NCBI GenBank assembly: GCA_964452085.1
Contig: CAYVKL010000003.1
Span: 248,001-312,000 of the forward strand
Origin: Methanobacterium sp964452085
GTDB taxonomy: Archaea; Methanobacteriota; Methanobacteria; Methanobacteriales; Methanobacteriaceae
DNA length: 64,000 nucleotides
Reading direction: 5' to 3'
Below, one piece after another: positions 41,751-54,413 of the stretch. Numbering within the stretch: position 1 is the first letter of the stretch; each line of letters starts with the position of its first letter. Made by a program: the position numbers and the translations under genes. The notes under the pieces were generated by a model, which did no database searches, was not told the origin of the DNA, and saw nothing but the letters and a program-made list of their open reading frames with translations.

Positions 41751-43502
41751 TCAGGAACATCTATCGATAAAATTGTCCAGTTCTTCCATTATGGACATAT
41801 TTTCATCATGAGAGAAATTTTCAGCAATGTTTTTCCGGTATTCATCTAGTTTTAAGAGGAATTTCTCTATATCCTCCATTTCCAGTTCGTCATGGATCTC
41901 CCCATAACCTAATCTGTCCAGGTAGAGTGCATTCAAAATCTGTTCGAATTGTTTTTTCACTGGAACACTTAAAACCGGTTTGCCAAGATATAAAGCTTCA
42001 CTAATTAGAGTGAATCCTCCATTGGCAATTACCGCTCTGGACTGAGCCAAGTCTTTAAAGAAATCATCTTCATTAAAGCTTTTAAAATGTAGATTACCTT
42101 CTTTTTCATCACGGTGAAATCCGTATACAATGAATATATCATCTAAATCTTTTAGGAGTTCAATTAACCTTAAATTAGAGTCGCTGGTCTGGTAAACCAG
42201 CACGTGCTCCCCATTATAAGGTTTCAACCCCATGATCTCTTTTCGCAGTACTGGTGGGAAGTACTCTGCCTTTTTCGGATTCTTAAGGGGAGGATAATAA
42301 TAACTGGTTATGAAATAACGTGTAGGCATCTGTATAAATGATCTGACCACACTTTCAGCTGCTATGCGCTCAGTACGGTATTTACGAGGGACTTCTAATT
42401 CAGCCTGTGTTAACACATGCATATTGTCCAGGCTGAGTAGGGGTAGGCGCAGTATCTTAGATAAGAGGTTAGAATAAAATTCAAAATCGGATATAATTAT
42501 CTGAGGCTTCACAGCCTTAGCAACACTGTACATCAGCCTTAAACTATTTTTCAAATCTCCAGGTAAATCTTTCATTCCTTTAATGAAGGTTTTAGTGTTT
42601 TGGACTGTGTTATCCTCATATACGGTGTTAAATCCGCCAATTTCATACACATTATCAAAATGTCTTGACAAATATTCATAAGCACGGTCTGATGCGAATA
42701 TGTGAACTTCATTATTTTTGGTTAGATGATCTAAAAGAACTTTGCCCCTTATGGCATGACCCATTCCCTCTCCACAGACTGAGTAAAGTATCCTCTTCTG
42801 ACCAGGGTGGCCAAAAGTGTAATCCAGATCTTCTGCACTTATCTGTTTACCTCGGAACTGGTAGAATGTGCTTTTTGCATATTTAAAAGCAACGTTACGC
42901 AAGCCTTCTTCTTGAAGACGGCGAGTAGAAACTAAAAGTTTCGGACTTCTAAGAACCTTAAATTGGCTAATTTCACCAATTCGTTCAATGTAATCCGTGT
43001 CCTCCCCAAAGTCAAGATCTTCATCAAATCCTTCCACATCAAGATGTAATTGTTTGGTGGTGATAATCCCATAACAGCCTGCCCCATGGGGTTTAATATT
43101 TTCAACTCGTTTCATGAAAAAATTAGCAAAATCATGAGTTATTTTGTTTAAGAAACTATCACTAATGGGTGCTATCTGCGTTATGGCTATACCTAGCTCC
43201 CTTTGTTCGAATTCATCAATACATAAATCCAGATAATCCCTGGTTAAAATAACATCGGAATCTAAAAAAAGCAAATAGTCTCCTTGGGCTGATTCTGCAC
43301 CGCGGTTACGACCAGCTGCGGGCATTCCCCCTTCAACAACCCTACAATCCCATTCCTGTGCGATTTCTCTTGTACGGTCTTGGGAACCAGCATCAGCTAC
43401 TATAATTTCATAGTCTTGAAAGTCCTGCCTTTTTATGCTCTCCAGGAGCGGTGGAAGATAACTTTCCTCATTAAATGTGGGTATTATAATAGATAACTTC
43501 AT
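41751..43502 (-). CDS. Fused glycosyltransferase: GT2 plus MJ1255-type
   Basis: 583 residues in two domains. Residues 1-235 are a GT2 fold: LSIIIPTFNEESYLPPLLES, VADAGSQDRT, GRNRGAESAQGDYLLFLDSDV (DxD), EDTDYIERI. Residues about 238-580 are a GT-B glycosyltransferase of the MJ1255 (TIGR00661) type: ILYSVCGEGMGHAIRGKVLLDHL, then IANGGFTLISEALYLGKPVLSVP near the nucleotide-binding C terminus. It probably builds two successive sugars of a glycan or glycolipid. Target unknown. No operon partner. Confidence 0.85.
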   Translation of the reverse strand: MKLSIIIPTFNEESYLPPLLESIKRQDFQDYEIIVADAGSQDRTREIAQEWDCRVVEGGMPAAGRNRGAESAQGDYLLFLDSDVILTRDYLDLCIDEFEQRELGIAITQIAPISDSFLNKITHDFANFFMKRVENIKPHGAGCYGIITTKQLHLDVEGFDEDLDFGEDTDYIERIGEISQFKVLRSPKLLVSTRRLQEEGLRNVAFKYAKSTFYQFRGKQISAEDLDYTFGHPGQKRILYSVCGEGMGHAIRGKVLLDHLTKNNEVHIFASDRAYEYLSRHFDNVYEIGGFNTVYEDNTVQNTKTFIKGMKDLPGDLKNSLRLMYSVAKAVKPQIIISDFEFYSNLLSKILRLPLLSLDNMHVLTQAELEVPRKYRTERIAAESVVRSFIQMPTRYFITSYYYPPLKNPKKAEYFPPVLRKEIMGLKPYNGEHVLVYQTSDSNLRLIELLKDLDDIFIVYGFHRDEKEGNLHFKSFNEDDFFKDLAQSRAVIANGGFTLISEALYLGKPVLSVPVKKQFEQILNALYLDRLGYGEIHDELEMEDIEKFLLKLDEYRKNIAENFSHDENMSIMEELDNFIDRCS

Positions 43503-43568
43503 TTTCTCTTGTTTATTTTATTTTTTGCTTTTATTTAAATGATTTTTTTTAGATTCTAAATTTTAGAT

Positions 43569-44579
43569 CTAAAAATATGAAAATAAATTCCAAGTCATGA
43601 AAAAACCATCAGCACGGCCATGATATGTCTTAAAAAGGCTTTCTAAAGTGATTTTATCACTACCAGTGGTTTTTATTCTGATAACAGTCATGTTTCCCTG
43701 TTTCTCATTGCTTATAACGTTGTAATTGCTGAGATCTGGTTGTTCTATTGGGTTAATCACTTTAATTTCATGGTATTGGCTGTTGTTACCTGCAAGTTCC
43801 AGTGCCAGTCCAGAGAATACCACCAAAGATGAGAAAAGTATGGCTAGGAAAATCTGACGATATTTAAAAGGTGATCTAATGAAGTAAATGAAAAATAAGA
43901 GTGTTAGTCCAATCATAGAAGGTTGACTGTATAAACCCCCATCAACCATCCCAATAAGAGCCAATGAAAGAGCAAAAGCTAATAAAATCCGGTTTACTGT
44001 TTTTCTCTCATTTAAGGAGAAAAGTCCAGAGAGGCAAGCTAGGGGAAGGGTGATTAAGATAAGATAAGCCCAGGGAATTACTTCAGAATACAAATTACCT
44101 GCTGTGTGAACATGATTAGGGACTAATCCACCCATACTATCGGCTATAGTGCCAAAAACTGATTTGAACACGTGGGTGTGCATGGGGCTGGTGGTAGTGG
44201 CAGTGGGATTGACAGAAACAAAAATGGTGAAAAAGGATACACCGTATTTCAATCGAATTAAAAATTCAATTAAAATACCCACCACACATGTTACCAATAT
44301 CAATATCAGGGTCCACTTAAGGTATTTCTGACCATCCGGACTGTAATTGGAAATTTTCTCCTTTAATGGTAATAAAAGCCGGTAATTGTTAATTAAAGAA
44401 TTCAAAACAAGGAAACTTCCCATGATTACCATGAGTAGAACTGCTTTGCCTTCTGATGATCCTGATAAAAGAGGCCATGTGATCATCATTACCAGTTCAT
44501 CCAGTGGAGATGTGGCGTAAATAAACAACCCCAAAAGTATTAAAATAATCCCCGTCAATCCAGTTCTGTCAATTTTCAC
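43569..44579 (-). CDS. Uncharacterised polytopic membrane protein
   Basis: 336 residues with about eight membrane helices and a periplasm-facing loop between helices 3 and 4 (SVNPTATTTSPMHTHVFKSVFG with an HTHVF motif) and a soluble C-terminal part of about 80 residues. GTG start with GGTGAT five bases before it. I do not recognise the family. Downstream of nadA on the same strand by about 38 bases, so possibly co-transcribed. Confidence 0.65.
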   Translation of the reverse strand: MKIDRTGLTGIILILLGLFIYATSPLDELVMMITWPLLSGSSEGKAVLLMVIMGSFLVLNSLINNYRLLLPLKEKISNYSPDGQKYLKWTLILILVTCVVGILIEFLIRLKYGVSFFTIFVSVNPTATTTSPMHTHVFKSVFGTIADSMGGLVPNHVHTAGNLYSEVIPWAYLILITLPLACLSGLFSLNERKTVNRILLAFALSLALIGMVDGGLYSQPSMIGLTLLFFIYFIRSPFKYRQIFLAILFSSLVVFSGLALELAGNNSQYHEIKVINPIEQPDLSNYNVISNEKQGNMTVIRIKTTGSDKITLESLFKTYHGRADGFFMTWNLFSYF

Positions 44580-44617
44580 TTGATATCACCAAAAAAATGA
44601 ATTAATTTCTTAAGTTT

Positions 44618-45529
44618 TTAACTCACTTCCAACATTCTTTCAACTGCTCTTCGAGCCTTATCAGCAATCTCCTTTGGAACAATAACCTTATATTTTTCCT
44701 CCATTAGAGATTCTTTAACTTTTTCCAAGGTATGAAGTTTCATATTCTCACATATGGCTTCATCAAGTAATGGATATATTAATTTGTCAGGGTTTTCCCT
44801 GCGTAATCGGGTCACCATGTCCACTTCAGTGCCTACCAGGAATGTTTTCTTTTTGGATGCACCCACATGATTAATCATTCCCCCTGTGCTTAGTATGTGG
44901 TCAGCCAGTTCCTGCACTTCAGAATCACACTCTGGATGAACCAGAACATCTGCGTCAGGATAATTTTCCCGGGTAAATGCTATATCTGCTGGGTTGAACA
45001 TTTTATGAACATAACAGTACCCAACCTCTGGTATGGGGATTATTTCCTTTTTAGTTTGTTGCTGTACAAACCAGGCCAGATTCATATCCGGACCGAAGAG
45101 TATTTGATCTGCATCCAAGCTTTCAACCACCCGAACTGCATTGGCTGATGTGCAGAGAGTATCTGCCTCAGCTTTGGCTTCTGCCATAGTATTAACATAT
45201 AAAACTACTGCCGCTTTTGGATATCTCTTTTTATATTTGCGAACTTCTTCAGCAGGCAACATGTGGGCCATAGGGCATTCAGCCTCTGGATCGGGGATGA
45301 TAATCTTTTTAGTTGGGTTTAAAATGGCAGCAGTTTCTGCCATGAAATCAACCCCACAAAACACAACAAGATCAGAATCTTCGATCTGAGATGCTTTTAT
45401 ACATAACTCTAAAGAATCTCCCAAAAAGTCGGCTATCTCCTGTATTTCTGCTGTCTGATAATTATGAGCCAATATTATGGCATTTTTTTCTTTTTTAAGT
45501 TTAAGAATTTCTTTCTGCTCATGATTCAA
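44618..45529 (-). CDS. nadA: Quinolinate synthase NadA
   Basis: 303 residues. Condenses iminoaspartate and dihydroxyacetone phosphate to quinolinate for NAD. Needs a 4Fe-4S cluster held by three Cys, found in VVFCGVDFMAETAAIL, EVGYCYVHKMFNP and ICENMKLHTL. The N-terminal block AIILAHNYQTAEIQEIADFLGDS and MAHM are typical. TTG start with GGAGAG. nadB and nadC are not in the window. Followed by an uncharacterised membrane protein gene. Confidence 0.95.
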   Translation of the reverse strand: MNHEQKEILKLKKEKNAIILAHNYQTAEIQEIADFLGDSLELCIKASQIEDSDLVVFCGVDFMAETAAILNPTKKIIIPDPEAECPMAHMLPAEEVRKYKKRYPKAAVVLYVNTMAEAKAEADTLCTSANAVRVVESLDADQILFGPDMNLAWFVQQQTKKEIIPIPEVGYCYVHKMFNPADIAFTRENYPDADVLVHPECDSEVQELADHILSTGGMINHVGASKKKTFLVGTEVDMVTRLRRENPDKLIYPLLDEAICENMKLHTLEKVKESLMEEKYKVIVPKEIADKARRAVERMLEVS

Positions 45530-45743
45530 CCTAATCTCTCCTTTACATTAGGTTCCTCGTATAAACGTCCATTGCAAGGACTATAAAAAAGGATAATAAA
45601 AAAATTGAGGTATTGATAAACTACTATTTCGTGTATATATTTACCAACTAAATAAGATTTTCCTCAAAACTAGATTCTATTTAACCATCCTCAACTAAAC
45701 CTGAATTAAAGATATTAGATTAATAGGCTTTACAACATCCAAA

Positions 45744-46523
45744 CTAATCAATTTCAGCACCCTCCAGAGCACAACTGCAGGGGCATTTTCTTTCTTTGGG
45801 AGTGTTAACTATGGAATTATAAATAAGTCGAGTCAATTCTTTCTTTTTTTCCTCCACTACCTCAAATACTTCATCTATAGTAACTTTTTCTGGTGATACT
45901 GATGCTGCGTAGTTGGAAATCATGCATATGCTGGTATAGCACATTTCAAGTTCACGAGCCAAAACTACTTCTGGAAGGCCTGTCATTCCCACCACTGCCC
46001 CTCCAATCTGCTGGAACATGCGGATCTCGGCAGGTGTTTCAAATCTAGGACCCTCGGTACACACATATACTCCTCCATCAATTAATCTCCCATCTACTTT
46101 TTCACCAGCGGATAATACTGTTTCTCTTAATTGGGGACAGTATGGTTGGGTTACATCCACATGAACTGCCCGGTCATTATAAAAAGTGAAAGGTCGGTTG
46201 TGGGTAAAGTCCAGGAAATCATCAGGTATTATGAATTCACCAGGTTTTAAAGACTGTTCAAGAGACCCAACAGCGTTAGTAGCCAGGATACGGTCTACTC
46301 CCAACATTTTAAGGGCATAAACATTGGCACGGTAGTTTATCATATGGGGTGGGTCATCATGCCCCTCTTTATGGCGTGGCAAGAAAGCCACATCCATACC
46401 ATTGAGCCTGAAGATAGATATGGTTGGAGATTCACCAAAAGGTGTTTCAAGTATTTTTTTCTCCTTTAAATCCCCCATTTCAACTATCTGGTAAACTCCT
46501 GTACCACCAATTATTCCCATCAT
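45744..46523 (-). CDS. mtnP: S-methyl-5'-thioadenosine/thioinosine phosphorylase (MTAP type)
   Basis: 259 residues of the purine nucleoside phosphorylase family, trimeric type. MGIIGGTGVYQI with the phosphate-binding GGTG, PRHKEGHDDPPHMINYRAN, ATNAVGSLEQSLKPGEFIIPDDFLDFTHNR and GPRFETPAEIRMFQ. In the substrate loop GMTGLPEV replaces the usual GMTTVPEA of MTAP, as in a methanogen enzyme that prefers 6-oxo purines such as methylthioinosine; that is by analogy. GGGGAGATCAACGGC precedes the ATG. Confidence 0.92.
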   Translation of the reverse strand: MMGIIGGTGVYQIVEMGDLKEKKILETPFGESPTISIFRLNGMDVAFLPRHKEGHDDPPHMINYRANVYALKMLGVDRILATNAVGSLEQSLKPGEFIIPDDFLDFTHNRPFTFYNDRAVHVDVTQPYCPQLRETVLSAGEKVDGRLIDGGVYVCTEGPRFETPAEIRMFQQIGGAVVGMTGLPEVVLARELEMCYTSICMISNYAASVSPEKVTIDEVFEVVEEKKKELTRLIYNSIVNTPKERKCPCSCALEGAEID

Positions 46524-46677
46524 GCCGTTGATCTCCCCTTGAGTAATTCCAATTCTGTGTGATTCCGATTCCTTTGATAATTCCTTATTAATTGAAACTT
46601 AATTTCAATCTTAAAATCCCTTAATGAGTTAATGATAATTTCATAAAATAGTCAAAAAACTATTTTAATCATTAGGA

Positions 46678-48126
<1,449 letters not shown>

Positions 48127-48540
48127 AATAATCAGATCTCCTTAATTTAATCTCAAATCTCCTTAATTTAATCATTACTCAATAAGATGCATTCTTTAAA
48201 CTAGATATTCCATTAAGATATGATAATATTCTTTTTATTCAACATTATTCAAAATACAATTTGGGTTACTGCTACGTTCAGTTACTAGAATTTATTATGT
48301 TTATCTCCTATACCAAGATTTCGATTTAACATATTTTTTATCATAAATTAGCATGTTTTTTCACAACTTATCATTCCAATCTATCGAAATAAATAAACCA
48401 AAAAAAGGATTTTTAAGTAAAAATAAAGAAATTAAAGGAGAAATTAATATCAGATAATTTTCAGAATATGAATTAATTAAAATAAACCTAGAATACAATA
48501 ATTTTTAACCAGATCTTAGAAATGACGGAGATTATTTAAA
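48127..48540. other. Divergent AT-rich spacer
   Basis: 414 bases between rtcB and the gene at 48541. No frame of interest, tRNA or repeat seen. The promoter of rtcB should lie at about 48150-48260; for the plus-strand gene, TATA-like AT runs at 48465-48510. Confidence 0.35.
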
Positions 48541-48897
48541 ATGGAATCCAAAGATGTGGAAATTACTGAAAAAGATGTTATGAGCATGATGAATTTTTTC
48601 ACCCGTGTCCCACCACTAATGTTGAAAATGGTAGTGAACAGGAATAATAACGTTGTTAAATCCTTTGAATCTCAAATAAAAGATTATTATGATAATTTAA
48701 GTGATGAAGAAATTGTTAAAGTTAGGAAAGTACTGGAAATGCCAGTTGGAGAACTTCAAAGAATATTAAGCCATGCTTACCTTGAAACGGGTCAAAAACA
48801 GTTGAAAATATTGGCCAACCCTAAATCCAGAGATTTTATTGAAGGAAACCTGAAAGAACTTAAAACTTTATTGTTCCCCAATAATAGGATTAATTGA
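48541..48897 (+). CDS. Unknown small helical protein
   Basis: 118 residues, no family recognised. Mostly helical: MSMMNFFTRVPPLMLKMVVNRNNNVVKSFESQI then SDEEIVKVRKVLEMPVGELQRILSHAYLETGQKQLKIL. It starts at ATG without a strong ribosome-binding site (GACGGAG 11-17 bases upstream). It converges with the metalloprotease gene 8 bases away. Coding pattern looks real; role unknown. Confidence 0.55.
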   Translation: MESKDVEITEKDVMSMMNFFTRVPPLMLKMVVNRNNNVVKSFESQIKDYYDNLSDEEIVKVRKVLEMPVGELQRILSHAYLETGQKQLKILANPKSRDFIEGNLKELKTLLFPNNRIN

Positions 48898-48905
48898 TTT
48901 ATGAA

Positions 48906-50003
48906 TTAAAAAAAGCTATTTTTAGAATTATTCAAGATATTTCCCACTTGATTACTGGACATGTTAGGGAGAATATCCTTACGATAAAGTATCCTCATCA
49001 TGGTTTTATCTAAATCAGAGTATTTAGTGAAATCTGGACCATACTGGCATAATGCACTGTTTTTATTCTGATTATGGTGCAAACCAAGTCCATGCGCCAA
49101 TTCATGAATTATAACATGCGATCGTCGTTGTTGACTTTTTTGGTCAGTTCCAATTATTACTCTGGCTTTAAATATTTCCCCGGCAGAGTTACCACCATAA
49201 ATACCACTGGTACTCACCATCCACATCGTGAATCCATCTACTCTTAATGGGTTAACTGAAAATCGGGTGAATTCTGAATGAGGGATGAAATATATCTCCA
49301 TATCCGGTTCCATCTGATTTTGATTATCAATTTTAAGCTGAAACTCTTTAACATTTGCATTTATATCATTAATAGCACGATTTAAAGTATCTAAATCCTC
49401 TTTAGTGGGCGTGCCAATTACTTTGATTCTGACAACGTTAATATTCCACTTACCAACCTTATTGTAACTATTTCCATAATCATCTGGACTGAAAGCACTT
49501 TCCATAAATGTATTGATTTCGTCATCACTGTATTTTTCATTTTCATTAGAAGTGAATACACCGTAACTGCCACTTTGATAGGTAATTATTCCTGCAGCTA
49601 CAATAATTATTGCCATAACACCCATAATTGCGCTGATCCGAAACAAGTTACCTGCTAGATGACTTTTATTTTCTCCTTCACCATCCCCACTATCAGGATA
49701 AGAATCAGAGGATTTATCAAATGGTGAAATATCTTCAGATTGAAGATTATAGTCTATGGAATGATCATTGTCGATTGGCAGATTATTATTAATGTGCTGA
49801 TGGTTATCCATTTTCAGATTCTCATCAACAGAATCAACAACAAAATCATTATCAAACAAATCATCATCGGGATTAGCTCCCTTCAGAGATTCTACATATT
49901 TAAGAGGGGCACCACAATGGCACTTATCCTCAAAATCATCAGGAGATTCATCTTCTTTAAGTTCATAATATCCCCCACAATTTTCACAGATCAGATAAGG
50001 CAT
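48906..50003 (-). CDS. Membrane protein with zinc ribbon and metzincin-like protease domain
   Basis: 365 residues. A zinc ribbon CENCGG ... CHCG at residues 6-30, an acidic Asp/Asn-rich linker (35-120), one membrane helix (about 125-150), and an extracellular domain ending in VIIHELAHGLGLHHNQ, which fits HExxHxxGxxH of metzincins, plus LDKTMMRILY with the Met-turn Met. The ribbon is then cytoplasmic and the protease outside. Third in a same-strand set after Cdc48 and archease. Substrate unknown. Confidence 0.8.
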   Translation of the reverse strand: MPYLICENCGGYYELKEDESPDDFEDKCHCGAPLKYVESLKGANPDDDLFDNDFVVDSVDENLKMDNHQHINNNLPIDNDHSIDYNLQSEDISPFDKSSDSYPDSGDGEGENKSHLAGNLFRISAIMGVMAIIIVAAGIITYQSGSYGVFTSNENEKYSDDEINTFMESAFSPDDYGNSYNKVGKWNINVVRIKVIGTPTKEDLDTLNRAINDINANVKEFQLKIDNQNQMEPDMEIYFIPHSEFTRFSVNPLRVDGFTMWMVSTSGIYGGNSAGEIFKARVIIGTDQKSQQRRSHVIIHELAHGLGLHHNQNKNSALCQYGPDFTKYSDLDKTMMRILYRKDILPNMSSNQVGNILNNSKNSFF

Positions 50004-50076
50004 AGTGAATCACAACCAATAGATATTAACAGATTATATCCCAATAATACGAATGTAAGTAAAAATTAACATGTTT

Positions 50077-50538
50077 CTATGTATCTAAAATCACCTGCAC
50101 CATGCATCCATCTTTTTTCTCAATTTCCATGAGATGAAATGTCACCGCCTTAACTTCATCTCTTACTTCATGTTTTAAACTGTTAAATTTCTCCCCCCAA
50201 ATCTCAGAACTTATTTCGAATTCTCCTCTTTCTTTTGGTGTTATTTGGACCCTAAACTCGGAAAAAACCAATCCTTCATAATCATGAAGAAAAAGTAATT
50301 CACTTAACCAGTCATAAAGAAGTGCTTTTAAATCCTCAGATTCCAGTAAGATCTCTCTTTTAACTTTCTGCTTTATGCTGGATGTGTCAGTCATGACTTC
50401 AAAGGTTGCTAACCCAGCATTTTGAAAGGCTTCCTCCAAATTATCACCATAAGCACGAAAACCCACATCTGCAGTTACATCGAAAAATTCGAATTTGGAA
50501 CTTTTAAGATCAGAATCCCTTTTAATTTTGTTATCCAC
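50077..50538 (-). CDS. Archease
   Basis: 153 residues. Cofactor that speeds guanylylation of RtcB and lets it use other nucleotides. FEFFDVTADVGFRAYGDNLEEAFQNAG carries the D-[HV]-x-A-D metal-site block, and the C-terminal EVKAVTFHLMEIEKKDGCMVQVILDT is the usual end. GTG start with AGGAG. Lies 46 bases after cdc48 and 73 before the metalloprotease gene, so one operon is likely; RtcB is 2 kb away on the same strand. Confidence 0.95.
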   Translation of the reverse strand: MDNKIKRDSDLKSSKFEFFDVTADVGFRAYGDNLEEAFQNAGLATFEVMTDTSSIKQKVKREILLESEDLKALLYDWLSELLFLHDYEGLVFSEFRVQITPKERGEFEISSEIWGEKFNSLKHEVRDEVKAVTFHLMEIEKKDGCMVQVILDT

Positions 50539-50584
50539 GTATTAAACTCCTATTAATAGAAAATTTTAATATGGCCTGTATTTA

Positions 50585-52867
<2,283 letters not shown>

Positions 52868-53049
52868 TCTAATCCCTCCATGAGAGTTAAAATGAATTAT
52901 AATCCAATTGAATTATAATCTGTTTCCTTCAAACTTATTACTTTTCTTGTGAGGTTTAATCTATGTGGAAGATGATTTAAATTTTTGGTGATTTACCCAT
53001 ACATCCACACTTTTGATACATGATTACTTCTCAACTGCTCTCTATCTCT

Positions 53050-53097
53050 TGCTTTATATAGGTTAAACGCCTCATTTCATAGTAGGAGCGTGATAAT
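53050..53097 (+). promoter_or_regulatory. Promoter and leader of the small gene at 53098
   Basis: TTTATATAGG at about 53052-53061 is a strong archaeal TATA element, which puts the transcription start near 53080, and TAGGAG at about 53081-53086 is the ribosome-binding site. This short, well-formed promoter supports the small gene. Confidence 0.55.
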
Positions 53098-53286
53098 ATG
53101 CAAAAAAGTTACAGAAACAACCGGATTCCCGATTTAAGAAGAAAAACAAATTATAAAGCTGAAATAGACTTGCGTTACCTTGGTATGCGATACTTCGTTC
53201 CAATGATAATCATGGTTACTGTAATTATGATAAGTGTGATGATGGTTGCGGCAACTCCCAATTCTAACTTCCCTTCGAATTTTTAA
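53098..53286 (+). CDS. Small basic single-helix membrane protein
   Basis: 62 residues. A basic, polar first half (SYRNNRIPDLRRKTNYKAEIDLRY) and one membrane helix (about 33-53: VPMIIMVTVIMISVMMVA), then a short outside tail. No family recognised. Good TATA element and ribosome-binding site upstream make it likely real despite its length. Cytoplasmic N terminus by the positive-inside rule. Confidence 0.6.
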   Translation: MQKSYRNNRIPDLRRKTNYKAEIDLRYLGMRYFVPMIIMVTVIMISVMMVAATPNSNFPSNF

Positions 53287-53342
53287 TCAGCCTAATGAAA
53301 AGCGATAGAATTAATCAGAAGATTGAATCAGCTACGCAAAAT

Positions 53343-53737
53343 TTAATGAATTTTATTTAAAATTTTAAATTCTGTTCCTTTGTTTGTGTCAATCATAATT
53401 TCACCATCAATTTGGCCAACAAGATTATTAACTAATTCCAAGCCAATAGAATCTGTTTTTTTTAAAGTCAAAATTTTCTGGTAATCCAACCCATCATCAA
53501 AAAACAATTAATGTGGGTTTCGTCTTAGTTTCAAGTTCAACAGTTATAGAACCCTTTTTATCTGGGAAAGCAAATTTAAGACTATTAGTCACCAGTTCAT
53601 TAATAATTAAACCAAGGTGTATGGCTGTTTCAATATTTATTTCGATATTTTGAATTTTAATAATTGGCTTAATTGTGCCAATCAAATGCCATATGTGTAA
53701 AAATTATCTGAAACCAGTTTTTCAGCGTATTATTTAA
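53343..53737 (-). pseudogene. Decayed histidine kinase C-terminal fragment
   Basis: Three frames in turn spell the HATPase end of a kinase close to that at 19605: YAEKLVSDNFYTYG (near 53737), then IETAIHLGLIINELVTNSLKFAFPDKKGSITVEL and a stop at 53497, then in another frame DDGLDYQKILTLKKTDSIGLELVNNLVGQIDGEI to TAA at 53343. Relative to the intact kinase the DNGVGLP nucleotide box is damaged. At least two frameshifts and no start. A remnant of a duplicated or replaced kinase gene. Confidence 0.8.
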
Positions 53738-53890
53738 AGTTTATATTGGCTAATATTACGTTAAATGTATAATTTGCCATGGATGGTCATGGAATTTACC
53801 CCGCTTTGACTATCCTTGAGAATATCTTAAGATTTTTAAGATTTAAAACTTTATTAGGCTTGAAAAAACAATTCAAAATTCAATTTAAGA

Positions 53891-54259
53891 TCATTGAGTA
53901 GGTTCTGGAGTAGGTTCAGGAGTAGGTTCAGGTGTTGGTTCTGGAGTAGGTTCAGGTGTTGGTTCTGGAGTTGTAATACCCGTATCAGTGTTTCCACTAG
54001 TTGTTCCAGTGCTGGTTGATGATCTACTGGTCGTTCGACTAGAAGTTGCCTGATTAGAAGTAACAGCATTGTTAGACTCATCACTTACTACAGTGGTATT
54101 AGTTGAATTAATATTAGAGCCATTATTATAAACTACAGATGTTAAAAGAGATTTTGAATCAGTCCCAGATCCTGAAGCCCAGGGAATACCATACAAACCA
54201 ATGCATAAAATTAGTATGATGGGCACCAGGCCACACATCAATTTGCGATCTTTGTTCAT
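53891..54259 (-). CDS. Membrane-anchored protein with Pro-Glu-Pro-Thr tail
   Basis: 122 residues. An N-terminal membrane helix or signal (about residues 9-27), a Ser/Thr/Asn-rich stalk, then TPEP repeats (PEPT, six times) to the end. Same layout as the protein at 25041, with longer repeat; the two may be related wall-spanning spacer proteins. No folded domain seen. The repeat DNA, a 12-base unit, is likely prone to length changes. Confidence 0.6.
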   Translation of the reverse strand: MNKDRKLMCGLVPIILILCIGLYGIPWASGSGTDSKSLLTSVVYNNGSNINSTNTTVVSDESNNAVTSNQATSSRTTSRSSTSTGTTSGNTDTGITTPEPTPEPTPEPTPEPTPEPTPEPTQ

Positions 54260-54413
54260 ATTTAGACACCTTTTATATGTTATTTACTCTAACTGTAATA
54301 AATATTATGATATCCAATTTAAGATAATTCAAATGGGAGATAATTCAAATGGGCATGAATTTAATAAGTAATTATTTTTAATTTAATGGTAGATATGAAT
54401 ACGGAGGATAATA

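Noticed and set aside
53891..53975. Regular 12-base repeats considered as CRISPR or minisatellite
   Set aside because: They are coding PEPT repeats in frame, with no spacers.
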